A stretch of 8,164 nt of DNA from Gemmatimonadaceae bacterium (GTDB taxonomy: Bacteria > Gemmatimonadota > Gemmatimonadetes > Gemmatimonadales > Gemmatimonadaceae), in contig JANYKY010000383.1 in assembly GCA_025357975.1 (NCBI GenBank), positions 1-8,164 of the forward strand, in the 5' to 3' direction. Made by a program: the position numbers and the translations under genes. Shown here in pieces: positions 1 through 5,586 of this stretch. The notes under the pieces were generated by a model. That model did not search any database, had not been told where the DNA came from, and worked only from the letters and a program-made list of their open reading frames with translations. Position 1 is the stretch's first letter. Every line of letters starts with the position of its first letter.

Positions 1-186
1 CTCTACCAGTTGAGGTGGCTGTCCAGCCCAGTCGGTCATGACGATCACCTGCGCGTCCGACAGATCAGGAATTGCATCCACAGGCGTATTGACTGCGCTC
101 CAGACACCAGCAATTGTCACGATCAACGCTGCCCCGAGCACTACCCGGGTGTGCGCGACAGACCACTCGATGATTTTTTTCAGCAT
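1..186 (-). CDS. cusA: CusA-like heavy-metal RND efflux pump, N-terminal fragment
   Basis: This is the inner-membrane, proton-driven pump of a tripartite Cus-type efflux complex, taking Cu(I)/Ag(I) or related cations from periplasm or cytosol to the CusC channel. Only the first 62 codons are present, because the gene runs off the left edge of the window. The translation starts MLKKIIEWSVAHTR, followed by a first transmembrane helix (about residues 14-31) and then NTPVDAIPDLSD and GQPPQLVE. These blocks match the start of E. coli CusA (NTPVDALPDLSD, GQAPQIVE) as I remember it. The ATG lies 2 nt after the stop of the upstream cusB, with a weak AAGAAG Shine-Dalgarno, so translation is probably coupled. 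Family assignment is firm; the exact metal cannot be read from this fragment, because the transport Met residues lie further on. Confidence 0.93.
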   Translation of the reverse strand, partial: MLKKIIEWSVAHTRVVLGAALIVTIAGVWSAVNTPVDAIPDLSDAQVIVMTDWAGQPPQLVE

Positions 187-188
187 CG

Positions 189-1517
189 CTACTTCTTCAA
201 TGCTGAGGGCATTTTCAGTCCTTTCGTATCGGCGCCTTTGTCACCGACCGAGCCAGAAGAGGCCGGGCTCATGCCAGGCATGTCGCCCATTGCGCCTGCA
301 GGCCCTTGCCCGATCATGCTTCGCATGACCTCGCCGATGTTCGACTCGGAATCAAGCAGGAACTGCGCGCTCGTTACGACTACTGCTCCTGTGTCCACCC
401 CCGAGAGAATTTCCACCAATCCCGCTGATCGCCGGCCGGTCTTCACGTCGTGAGGCATGAGCGACCCGTCTTTCATTTTTACGAATACGTAGGTCTTGTC
501 ACCGGTCTCGATCAAGGCAGTAGCCGGTATTGACAGGCCCGAAGCGAGAGGCGCCGAAAGAGCCACAGTTGCGAACATCCCGGGTTTAAGTCGTCCATCC
601 GGATTTTGGAGAATCACACGCGCTCTGATTGTTCGCGTCTGTTCCATCAGCGTTGGATAGACATAGCTGACGTGCCCAGCTATCCGCTCTCCGGGGAAAG
701 CGTTTATCTCGACGCTTGCGCTCGTGCCGACCCGCGCGCTCCGCGCATCAGCTTCGCGCAGCTCTACGATCACCCACACAGTCGACAGGTCGGCGACCGT
801 CATCAACGACGTACCAGCAACGACTGATTGGCCTTGCACCACACTTTTTTCAGTTACCACGCCGGTCGCCGGCGAAAAAAGAGTAATGGTCCGGCTCGCT
901 TGTCCCGAGCGCAGAATCGCATCTATCTCGGCGTCAGAAACGTCCCATAAGCGCAGCCGTTGTCTCGCGGCAGCTTGCAGGTTCACAGTGGATCCGCCGA
1001 CTCCGGGGATTGATGAGCCCGTTGCCGCGTGCCCCAGATGCGTGGCAAGTACTAGCTCCTGCTCGGCCGCATAGAGATCGGGCGAAAAGATTGCGGCCAC
1101 TGCTTGGCCTTTCCGAACCTGCTGGCCTATTGAGTTAATAAAAAGTCGCTCGACAAAACCGCTGAACTTGGGCGTGATCTGCGCAATTCGCGTTTCGTCA
1201 GTAGCGATCGTCGCGGGAGCGCGAATTTCGTTTTCGAGCGTACGAATTTTTACGGTGTCGAAGGTCACACCGAATTCGCGTATCTGCGATGCCGTCAGTC
1301 GTACGCCGCCTCCCGGGGATGACATATCCATGCCCGGCATAGCGGTGCTGGCATTACTCGAACCCGTGTGGCCGCTGACGTTCGGTTGTTCCGTCGAGCG
1401 ACCGTTACGGAGCAGAACCCAGACTGCCACGGTGACTAGGGCGACAATCGCTACGACTAGCCAGACGCGGCCGCTTTGGCGGCGCGGCGGCGCGACCCTT
1501 TCGATCGGCGCGTTCAT
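189..1517 (-). CDS. cusB: CusB-like periplasmic adaptor (membrane fusion protein) of RND metal efflux
   Basis: This 442-residue HlyD/MFP-family adaptor links the CusA pump to the CusC channel in the periplasm. It has a basic N-terminus and one membrane anchor (about residues 18-36). The CusB pattern follows: a barrel/lipoyl half (ATDETRIAQITPKFSGFVE, 105-123; GQQVRKGQ, 131-138), a helical hairpin (about 145-205), the second lipoyl half (FSPATGVVTEKSVVQGQ, 214-230) and beta-barrel segments ending near 385. Two Met motifs stand out: MPGMDM at 60-65, just after the anchor, and MGDMPGM at 410-416 near the C-terminus. E. coli CusB uses N-terminal Met residues to bind Cu(I)/Ag(I) and activate CusA, so the first motif probably does the same. 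The ATG overlaps the cusC stop (ATGA) and has a strong AGGAGG 7 nt upstream, which fixes the start. The C-terminal Met motif is less usual. Confidence 0.95.
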   Translation of the reverse strand: MNAPIERVAPPRRQSGRVWLVVAIVALVTVAVWVLLRNGRSTEQPNVSGHTGSSNASTAMPGMDMSSPGGGVRLTASQIREFGVTFDTVKIRTLENEIRAPATIATDETRIAQITPKFSGFVERLFINSIGQQVRKGQAVAAIFSPDLYAAEQELVLATHLGHAATGSSIPGVGGSTVNLQAAARQRLRLWDVSDAEIDAILRSGQASRTITLFSPATGVVTEKSVVQGQSVVAGTSLMTVADLSTVWVIVELREADARSARVGTSASVEINAFPGERIAGHVSYVYPTLMEQTRTIRARVILQNPDGRLKPGMFATVALSAPLASGLSIPATALIETGDKTYVFVKMKDGSLMPHDVKTGRRSAGLVEILSGVDTGAVVVTSAQFLLDSESNIGEVMRSMIGQGPAGAMGDMPGMSPASSGSVGDKGADTKGLKMPSALKK

Positions 1518-2941
1518 CGCAGCGCCTCCTGGCCGATTACGCTGTCAAGCTCCGCAATCTTTTGGGCAAAGTCGCTGAGAGAGCGATGGTAGCCGGTTTC
1601 CATATCGAGCAAAGTGCGCTGTGCTTCGAGCACGACAGTCAAGTCACCGGTGCCACTCTGATACGCATTCACCGACGACGCGAGTGAAGCGCGCGCTTGC
1701 GGTACAAGTGCCTTTACATACAAGGCAAGCTGGGTTCGTGCGCGGCTTACGTCACTGTAGATTCTGGCGACCTCTGAGCGCACCAATGCCTCACTCGCGC
1801 GGCGTTCAGCATCACCGGTGACTACATCGGCTCGGGCCGCGGTAACCAGCGCGCGCTGTTTTATTCCGCGCTGAAGCGGAATCGGGACGGACACGACGAA
1901 CGAAACCATATCGGGACGCCCGACTGCGGGCGTGTCCATACCCGACCTTCTAGCTGATCGCTGGCCATATTGGAATGACAGGTCGACATCCGGAAGATGT
2001 TCGCGGCCCGCGAGTTCCAGCTGCGCAATGGCGATTGCATTCATTGCAAGCTGTGTTCGCACCTGAGGACTTTGCCTTACGGCTAGCGCCTGCAGCTCTG
2101 CGAGGGGAAGCAGTGGCCCGTCGGCGACAGCGGCGCCCAATGCAAGAGAAGAAAAGCGTATCGTGGACGGGTTGGCATCGACTGCGGCAGCCAGAAGCTT
2201 CGGTGGAATCGTCGCCGTACTGGGTACGGGCGCTTCGCTTCCGGTGAGGGCACCGATCCGTTCGAGCAATGCACGCCTTTGTTCTATCAACTGGTTGGCG
2301 GAATCGTTGAGCCGCGTCGCTTCAACCTGGGCGCGCAGCACATCCTGCTGCATTCCGCGACCGGCCGCGTAGCGAAGGCTCGACACCTTGATAATGCTTG
2401 CGGCGACCGTGTCCATACGATTTGCTGTTTTCAGCGCAGCATCTATGTATACAATTTCGTAGTAAGCGGTTTTCAGCTCGCGTATGACAGCCAGTCGAAT
2501 GCTGTCCGTCACGATTGACTGCTGGTCCGTTTGCAGCTCGGCAATTCTTCGCGCGAGACGTAGTTTGCCCGGGTAAGGGATTGTCTGGCTGACGCCGATC
2601 ATTTTCATCGTCATGTCGTCGTCGCTAAGGCTGAAATTGTTGACCGGAACATTGATCAGCCCGGCCATCAGCACCGGATCGGGCCGTGCACCAGCAGGAT
2701 TGACTCGTGCGCGCGTAGCGATTCCGCGACTTTTCGCGGCGGCAAGGTCCGGGTTGGCGGCAACGACTCTCGCAACCAGCGAGTCGAGATCGAGAGATAT
2801 CTCAGCCGGCTTTTGTGCCACTCCGTCGGTTGGGTGAACGCTTAGCGCAGTGGCCGCGGCAAGTATGCAACGAATAATGCCGAGTGCGATTGGAGGGTGC
2901 GCATTGGAGTTCAATGCGCATGCCCTGATGCGAATTTTCAT
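1514..2941 (-). CDS. cusC: CusC/TolC-family outer-membrane efflux channel
   Basis: This is the outer-membrane exit duct of the tripartite metal efflux complex. From the ATG at 2941 it has 475 residues, normal for the family. A signal peptide with a hydrophobic stretch (about residues 17-34) probably ends near GVAQ (40-43). No lipobox is evident, unlike E. coli CusC, which is a lipoprotein. Two outer-membrane efflux repeats follow: the first carries GVSQTIPYPGKL (116-127) and YAAGRGMQQDVLRAQ (191-205), the second VSVPIPLQRGIKQRA (350-364) and YQSGTGDLTVVLEAQ (427-441). The reading frame can be extended to a TTG at 2992, but that adds a non-signal-like peptide before MKIRIR, so I chose the ATG. 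Its purine-rich ribosome site (GGAACAGGAA) directly abuts the ATG. The stop overlaps the cusB start. A 103-nt gap separates it from the small secreted protein upstream. Confidence 0.93.
   Translation of the reverse strand: MKIRIRACALNSNAHPPIALGIIRCILAAATALSVHPTDGVAQKPAEISLDLDSLVARVVAANPDLAAAKSRGIATRARVNPAGARPDPVLMAGLINVPVNNFSLSDDDMTMKMIGVSQTIPYPGKLRLARRIAELQTDQQSIVTDSIRLAVIRELKTAYYEIVYIDAALKTANRMDTVAASIIKVSSLRYAAGRGMQQDVLRAQVEATRLNDSANQLIEQRRALLERIGALTGSEAPVPSTATIPPKLLAAAVDANPSTIRFSSLALGAAVADGPLLPLAELQALAVRQSPQVRTQLAMNAIAIAQLELAGREHLPDVDLSFQYGQRSARRSGMDTPAVGRPDMVSFVVSVPIPLQRGIKQRALVTAARADVVTGDAERRASEALVRSEVARIYSDVSRARTQLALYVKALVPQARASLASSVNAYQSGTGDLTVVLEAQRTLLDMETGYHRSLSDFAQKIAELDSVIGQEALR
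1525..1530 (-). promoter_or_regulatory. Strong ribosome binding site of the left cusB
   Basis: Read on the minus strand this is AGGAGG, followed by a 7-nt spacer and the ATG at 1517. It lies inside the last codons of cusC. It is the best Shine-Dalgarno site in the left operon and shows that the adaptor is translated independently as well as by stop-start overlap. Confidence 0.75.
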
Positions 2942-3044
2942 TTCCTGTTCCAGTTGTCGTAGAGGCGCGCCGCGAAAGCGGAGCGGGGCCAAGGGCTGTT
3001 GCGGCTAATGCGCCGTCAGCGCTCGACGTTAACGGAGGCTGGAA

Positions 3045-3398
3045 TCAGGCTCGCGGAGGGGGCAGCTCGGGAAGTAACGTTTGCGAGGCCGGCTGAGTAA
3101 CGCGTAGCGACCTGGGGCGTTCGGGCAGAGCGCGATCGGGGTTAACGGCATGCGGAGCGCCGTACAAATACGGAGAGCTGCACGCAGCCATGGTGCTGCA
3201 CTCGTGCGATGCGCCCGGCGTGCACGGCCGACCGGAGTTCGACCGATGCGAGTTTTCAGATTCAGTCATACCCTGCATCGGAATCGATGACGCCGCAGGC
3301 ACGACTCCCAGGCGGCACGCTATCGCGCTGGCTCCCATTTGAGGAAGGAACCCGGCCAATGCCGTGAGGAGAATGAGCGTACGCGCGAGTCGAATCAT
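3045..3398 (-). CDS. Small secreted Cys/His/Met-containing protein, likely metal-binding
   Basis: I do not recognise a named family. The 117-residue product starts with a signal peptide (MIRLARTLILLTALAGFLPQ), probably cleaved around residues 22-26. The exported part has four cysteines (28, 59, 67, 73), a compact HECSTMAAC motif (65-73), an MQGM segment (41-44) and a Pro/Arg-rich C-terminus ending PPPRA. Small exported proteins of this type often precede cus/cop efflux genes. A periplasmic copper-handling role, as a chaperone or buffer in place of CusF, is my inference. It is the first gene on this strand, 103 nt before cusC, and probably heads that operon. No Shine-Dalgarno is visible before the ATG, but a TATATT box ends 8 nt upstream, so the message may be leaderless. 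Starts and length are reasonable, but no homology search supports it. Confidence 0.65.
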   Translation of the reverse strand: MIRLARTLILLTALAGFLPQMGASAIACRLGVVPAASSIPMQGMTESENSHRSNSGRPCTPGASHECSTMAACSSPYLYGAPHAVNPDRALPERPRSLRVTQPASQTLLPELPPPRA

Positions 3399-3406
3399 TC
3401 GTTTGG

Positions 3407-3412
3407 AATATA
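3407..3412 (-). promoter_or_regulatory. Candidate -10 box of the left operon (possible leaderless start)
   Basis: On the minus strand the sequence is TATATT, with 8 nt between it and the ATG at 3398. That spacing would put transcription start at or almost at the start codon, giving a leaderless message. No convincing -35 hexamer is found 16-18 nt upstream. The call therefore rests on the -10 match, the spacing and the lack of a Shine-Dalgarno site. Confidence 0.35.
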
Positions 3413-3437
3413 GCGTCGTGAATCTGCTTGTGTATCT

Positions 3438-3448
3438 GACAAAGTGTC
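3438..3448. promoter_or_regulatory. GACA-N3-TGTC dyad upstream of the left operon
   Basis: An inverted repeat of GACA with an AAG spacer lies 25 bp beyond the candidate -10 box, in the upstream part of the left promoter region. BlaI/MecI/CopY repressors bind TACA...TGTA-like dyads, so this could be a relative of that operator type, but four-base arms are short. It is only a candidate site. Confidence 0.25.
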
Positions 3449-3535
3449 CGGCATGCAGGCAACATGGCGTTTCAAAAAATCTTGTTAAAAGTCGGGCCTT
3501 TCTTTCAGATGGTTGCCGAAAAGCAAGAGGCTAAG

Positions 3536-3588
3536 GTATGACCTCGAGGCGTTCCCGCTCACAGCGGGCTTCGACCAGATTGTCATAC
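3536..3588. repeat. Nested 53-nt stem-loop between the divergent genes
   Basis: Three stacked stems can be drawn. The outer one is GTATGAC (3536-3542) with GTCATAC (3582-3588). The middle one is TCGAGG (3544-3549) with CTTCGA (3569-3574, including one G-U pair). The inner one is CCCGCT (3554-3559) with AGCGGG (3563-3568), closing a CAC triloop. That is 19 base pairs in 53 nt. No T-run follows on either strand, so it is not a classical terminator. It lies about 90 nt before the start of the zinc-ribbon ORF on the plus strand and could be a structured leader RNA or a DNA cruciform. Function unknown. Confidence 0.45.
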
Positions 3589-3589
3589 T

Positions 3590-3635
3590 TTACGCGGCGT
3601 AATGCCCTGAGGTATTAGGGCCCGAACGCCTCAGG
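3590..3635. repeat. Two further inverted repeats following the stem-loop
   Basis: TTACG-CGG-CGTAA at 3590-3602 is a 13-bp dyad that could be a protein binding site. CCTGAGG at 3606-3612 is repeated inverted as CCTCAGG at 3629-3635, with a 16-nt loop containing GGGCCC. With the adjacent stem-loop they make a 100-nt run of hairpin-capable sequence. No role can be assigned. Confidence 0.35.
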
Positions 3636-3679
3636 TGAAGCTCGAAAACCTCATCAACCCGAGTTACGGAGTAACAAAG

Positions 3680-3839
3680 GTGAATGCCTATCGTTGCCAT
3701 ATTTGTCAATCTGAGATGTCCGCGGGGCAGTTGAAATGTCCCGCCTGCGATGCGAGGAATCGCATCTACTCCCGAGGGCAGTGGGGTCGCGGCTTTGGCG
3801 CTCGGACTCCTGGTCATTTTCTTCATGGCCAAACGCTGA
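3680..3839 (+). pseudogene. Zinc-ribbon plus membrane-anchor small protein, apparently frameshifted
   Basis: A GTG start at 3680, with GGAG 8 nt upstream, opens a frame reading NAYRCHICQSEMSAGQLK and then CPACDARN, a CxxC...CxxC zinc ribbon. In this frame the protein then loses character (Gly/Arg-rich) and runs to a TAG at 3884-3886, into the blaI promoter. In the +1 frame the same DNA gives GVAALALGLLVIFFMAKR, a clean transmembrane helix with a basic end, and a TGA at 3837-3839. One base too many or too few between about 3750 and 3773 would join the two into a protein of about 52 residues. This arrangement (zinc ribbon, then one C-terminal helix) is common in small bacterial proteins. Either the gene is broken, the sequence has an error, or decoding shifts frame. 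The single-frame alternative is a 68-residue product, 3680-3886. Confidence 0.4.
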
Positions 3840-3863
3840 AACTCTCGCAACGCTGCCCCTCTC

Positions 3864-3892
3864 TTTACGGAACGACGTCCCGATAGTACACT
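3864..3892 (+). promoter_or_regulatory. Candidate promoter of the blaI-M56 operon
   Basis: TTTACG (3864-3869) and TACACT (3887-3892) are separated by 17 bp, each matching the sigma-70 consensus at four of six positions. Transcription would start near 3899, leaving a short leader before the repressor gene. The -10 box lies inside the dyad described at 3887-3906, as expected for autorepression. Confidence 0.4.
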
Positions 3893-3906
3893 GCGATCAC
3901 ACTGTA
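3887..3906. promoter_or_regulatory. Candidate BlaI-type operator before blaI
   Basis: This 20-bp element is TACA-N4-GATC-N4-TGTA, symmetric about its centre between 3896 and 3897. It also contains ACACTG twice as a direct repeat, 11 bp (one helical turn) apart, at 3888-3893 and 3899-3904. BlaI, MecI and CopY repressors are known to bind TACA/TGTA dyads, though usually with a much shorter spacer. Position over the -10 box and start point fits autoregulation by the adjacent BlaI-type repressor. This is inference from symmetry and position. Confidence 0.45.
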
Positions 3907-3914
3907 TCGAAACC

Positions 3915-4397
3915 GTGGGAGCGGATTTGGCGGAATCAAACAACAAGGACGTCTCGAGGCGACACGCACCAGGCATTCAGGACACCGTGCGGCTCTCGGC
4001 GAGAGGGCTCGCCAAAGTGCTGGGCGACCTCGAAGCGCGAGTCTTGCGCGCAGTATGGAAGGCGGGAGAGCCGTCGACCGCGCGAGAGATTCATGCGCGT
4101 GTGATTCGACAACACAAGGTCGAGCTGCTTACGGTGATCACCGTGCTCAACAAGCTCGTTACCAAGGGAATCCTGGCCAGAGCCAAAAAAGACGATCTCT
4201 TTCATTACCGCGCACGGTCGAGCGAAAAAGATTTTATGGCGTCGGCATCAAAGCGGGTAGTGGAAGGAATACTGTCACTTGGTCACCAGGCTGTGTCCTC
4301 TTCACTGGTCGACGCGTTGGCGGAGCGCGACCCGGACCAACTGGCCGAGCTTGGACGACTTGTCAGGAGGAAGTTGGCCGAGACCGACCAGCGGTGA
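3915..4397 (+). CDS. blaI: BlaI/MecI/CopY-family winged-helix repressor
   Basis: This is a dimeric DNA-binding repressor of the Penicillinase_R family. The winged helix spans about residues 36-99: LGDLEARVLRAVW (36-48) forms helix 1, STAREIHARV (54-63) the second helix, LLTVITVLNKLVTKGIL (71-87) the recognition helix and following turn, and AKKDDLFHYRA (90-100) the wing. A C-terminal helical dimerisation part follows. There are no cysteines, so it lacks the CxC metal site of CopY and cannot sense copper that way. Release from DNA probably depends on the M56 protease encoded next, with a GTGA overlap. The outermost GTG (3915) is given, but it has no Shine-Dalgarno. A TTG at 3927 has GGGAG 5 nt upstream and looks better. 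A GTG at 3987 would give 136 residues, closest to usual family length. A putative operator overlaps its promoter. Confidence 0.88.
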   Translation: MGADLAESNNKDVSRRHAPGIQDTVRLSARGLAKVLGDLEARVLRAVWKAGEPSTAREIHARVIRQHKVELLTVITVLNKLVTKGILARAKKDDLFHYRARSSEKDFMASASKRVVEGILSLGHQAVSSSLVDALAERDPDQLAELGRLVRRKLAETDQR

Positions 4398-5398
4398 AGG
4401 TGCGTTACCGGGGACACATTTCCGGTAACCTCCGTGTGCGGGAGACGAGCCGCCGGCGCATCCTGCTTGCCAGCGTGATCACTCTTCTGATTTTCGGAAC
4501 TATTCCGACGCTCGCTCATCATCTCCCCATCAGGGTTGCTGAGCCGCTGCCAGGAGCTCAGCACCTTTGGGGCTTTTGTCTGGCCGCCCTCGGTGAGATT
4601 CTGGATCCCGTGCACCATCTTTTTCATGTCGCTCTTGCGGTTGGACTCGCATACGCAGTGTGGGACAGGTTTACAGCCGTGAGAAATGTGCGATCGGTTC
4701 TCGCCGATCTCGACAGCGAAGTACCCTTGCACGACGACCGCATCTGGAACGCCTCGGTAGCCGCCGGAATTGACCCTTCGCACGTCCGTGTGGTAGTTGG
4801 CCTGCCAACTCCAGCGTTTACTATAGGGGCGTTCTCTCCCCGCATTTATCTGGCATCAGACCTCGGCGACCGACTTTCTGCTGAAGAGTTGAGGATGGTT
4901 CTGTCACACGAAGGGTCTCATGCTCGCCGCCGCGATCCGATGCGCTTGTCCGTGTACAGATTCCTGAGCTGCACCTTTTTCTGGATGCCCGCGCTTCGCC
5001 GTCTTTCAGATGATATCGCGGATGAGGCGGAGATAGAGGCTGACGACGCCGCAGGCTCGCAGGCGCCCTTGATGCTCGCTTCGGCGATCTTGCGACTTGC
5101 CGATTGCGATGCATCTCCACGTATGGCGACTGTCGGCTTTCAGCACCGAAATCTCCTGGAGCGCAGGATCCGCCGGCTGGCGGGCGAGGAGACTGCATTG
5201 CCAAGCAGGCTTACGCGGCTTTCAATCGCCAGTGCCTGTCTGTCGGTCGCGCTCGTAGTGGCCTCGGGACTCGCAGCCGAGCAAGCGCCCGGTGGTCCAT
5301 CGCATTGCCGTCACACGCACAATTTTCCGTTCGCCCATCTGCTCTGTGTTGGCGCAAGCTGGCATCAAATGGAAACGCATTGTCATCACGGCGGCTGA
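4394..5398 (+). CDS. M56-family (BlaR1-like) membrane zinc metalloprotease with His/Cys-rich tail
   Basis: This 334-residue integral membrane protease probably inactivates the BlaI-type repressor encoded just upstream. Predicted layout: a basic N-terminus; helix 1 (about 22-41); a short outer loop with HH at 42-43; a long second membrane region (about 60-90) containing HHLFH (74-78); a cytosolic protease domain; and a last helix (about 276-294). The protease domain has LSHEGSHARRRDP (170-182) with the HExxH zinc site at 172-176, and EAEIEADDA (211-219), where E213 is the probable third ligand. BlaR1 would continue with a penicillin-binding sensor. Here a 38-residue tail (297-334) holds eight His, three Cys and one Met, predicted to be outside the inner membrane. 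The GTG at 4394 overlaps the blaI stop, so coupling is likely; a longer in-frame extension from 4055 overlaps blaI and is rejected. A metal-sensing role is inference. Confidence 0.85.
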   Translation: MKVRYRGHISGNLRVRETSRRRILLASVITLLIFGTIPTLAHHLPIRVAEPLPGAQHLWGFCLAALGEILDPVHHLFHVALAVGLAYAVWDRFTAVRNVRSVLADLDSEVPLHDDRIWNASVAAGIDPSHVRVVVGLPTPAFTIGAFSPRIYLASDLGDRLSAEELRMVLSHEGSHARRRDPMRLSVYRFLSCTFFWMPALRRLSDDIADEAEIEADDAAGSQAPLMLASAILRLADCDASPRMATVGFQHRNLLERRIRRLAGEETALPSRLTRLSIASACLSVALVVASGLAAEQAPGGPSHCRHTHNFPFAHLLCVGASWHQMETHCHHGG

Positions 5399-5491
5399 CG
5401 CCGTTCCCAGGATCGATGCGGTCTTTTCAACGTAGCAAGGTTGCCAAAGATGGTGCGCGTTCGGCGGCAAAGAGATTGTTCGGTTGAGCGC

Positions 5492-5514
5492 GGTGCAATA
5501 GCGTATTACGCACC
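5492..5514. repeat. Bulged hairpin after the M56 gene, containing GCGTA-T-TACGC
   Basis: GGTGC (5492-5496) pairs with GCACC (5510-5514) and AATA (5497-5500) with TATT (5504-5507), with an AC bulge and a GCG loop. The same bases hold an 11-bp palindrome, GCGTA-T-TACGC (5501-5511). No T-run follows, so a rho-independent terminator is not supported. It may be an operator or processing structure, about 210 nt before the second efflux operon. Confidence 0.3.
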
Positions 5515-5525
5515 CTAAAAGGGTC

Positions 5526-5586
5526 TGCGAGGGGTGCACGTATGGAGCGATCAAAGTTCTGATTGCCGCCGAAGCTACCCCTCGCA
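5526..5586. repeat. Perfect 10-bp inverted repeat with a 41-nt loop
   Basis: TGCGAGGGGT (5526-5535) is exactly reversed as ACCCCTCGCA (5577-5586). The loop contains a small ATCA/TGAT pair. It could fold as RNA in the leader of the downstream operon, be a paired repressor site, or be a short insertion remnant. No target duplication was seen, so mobility is not supported. Confidence 0.4.

Noticed and set aside
1..25. The first bases, read in reverse, resemble the D-arm of a tRNA (CAACTGGTAGAG).
   Set aside because: The same bases are fully explained as codons for GQPPQLVE of CusA, in frame with its start, and no acceptor stem or anticodon arm is present.
2942..2992. TTG-initiated N-terminal extension of the left CusC.
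   Set aside because: It puts 17 charged residues in front of a normal signal peptide; the ATG at 2941 gives a standard exported protein.
3416..3470. MerR/CueR-type promoter with a long spacer upstream of the left operon.
   Set aside because: A TTGCCT hexamer can be paired with GATACA at 20 bp, but no matching dyad lies between them and no MerR-type gene is in the window.
3915..4397. CopY-type copper sensor for the repressor.
   Set aside because: CopY carries a C-terminal CxC metal site; this protein has no cysteine at all, so direct copper sensing of that kind is excluded.
4055..5398. A 447-residue open frame for the M56 protein starting inside blaI.
   Set aside because: Its first 113 codons overlap the BlaI winged-helix coding sequence and give no recognisable protein. 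The GTG at 4394, overlapping the blaI stop, fits family length and topology.
5492..5514. Rho-independent terminator for the blaI-M56 operon.
   Set aside because: The hairpin is bulged and no T-run follows on either strand.
5526..5586. Terminal repeats of a miniature transposable element.
   Set aside because: Only 61 bp in total, no target-site duplication seen and no second copy in the window.
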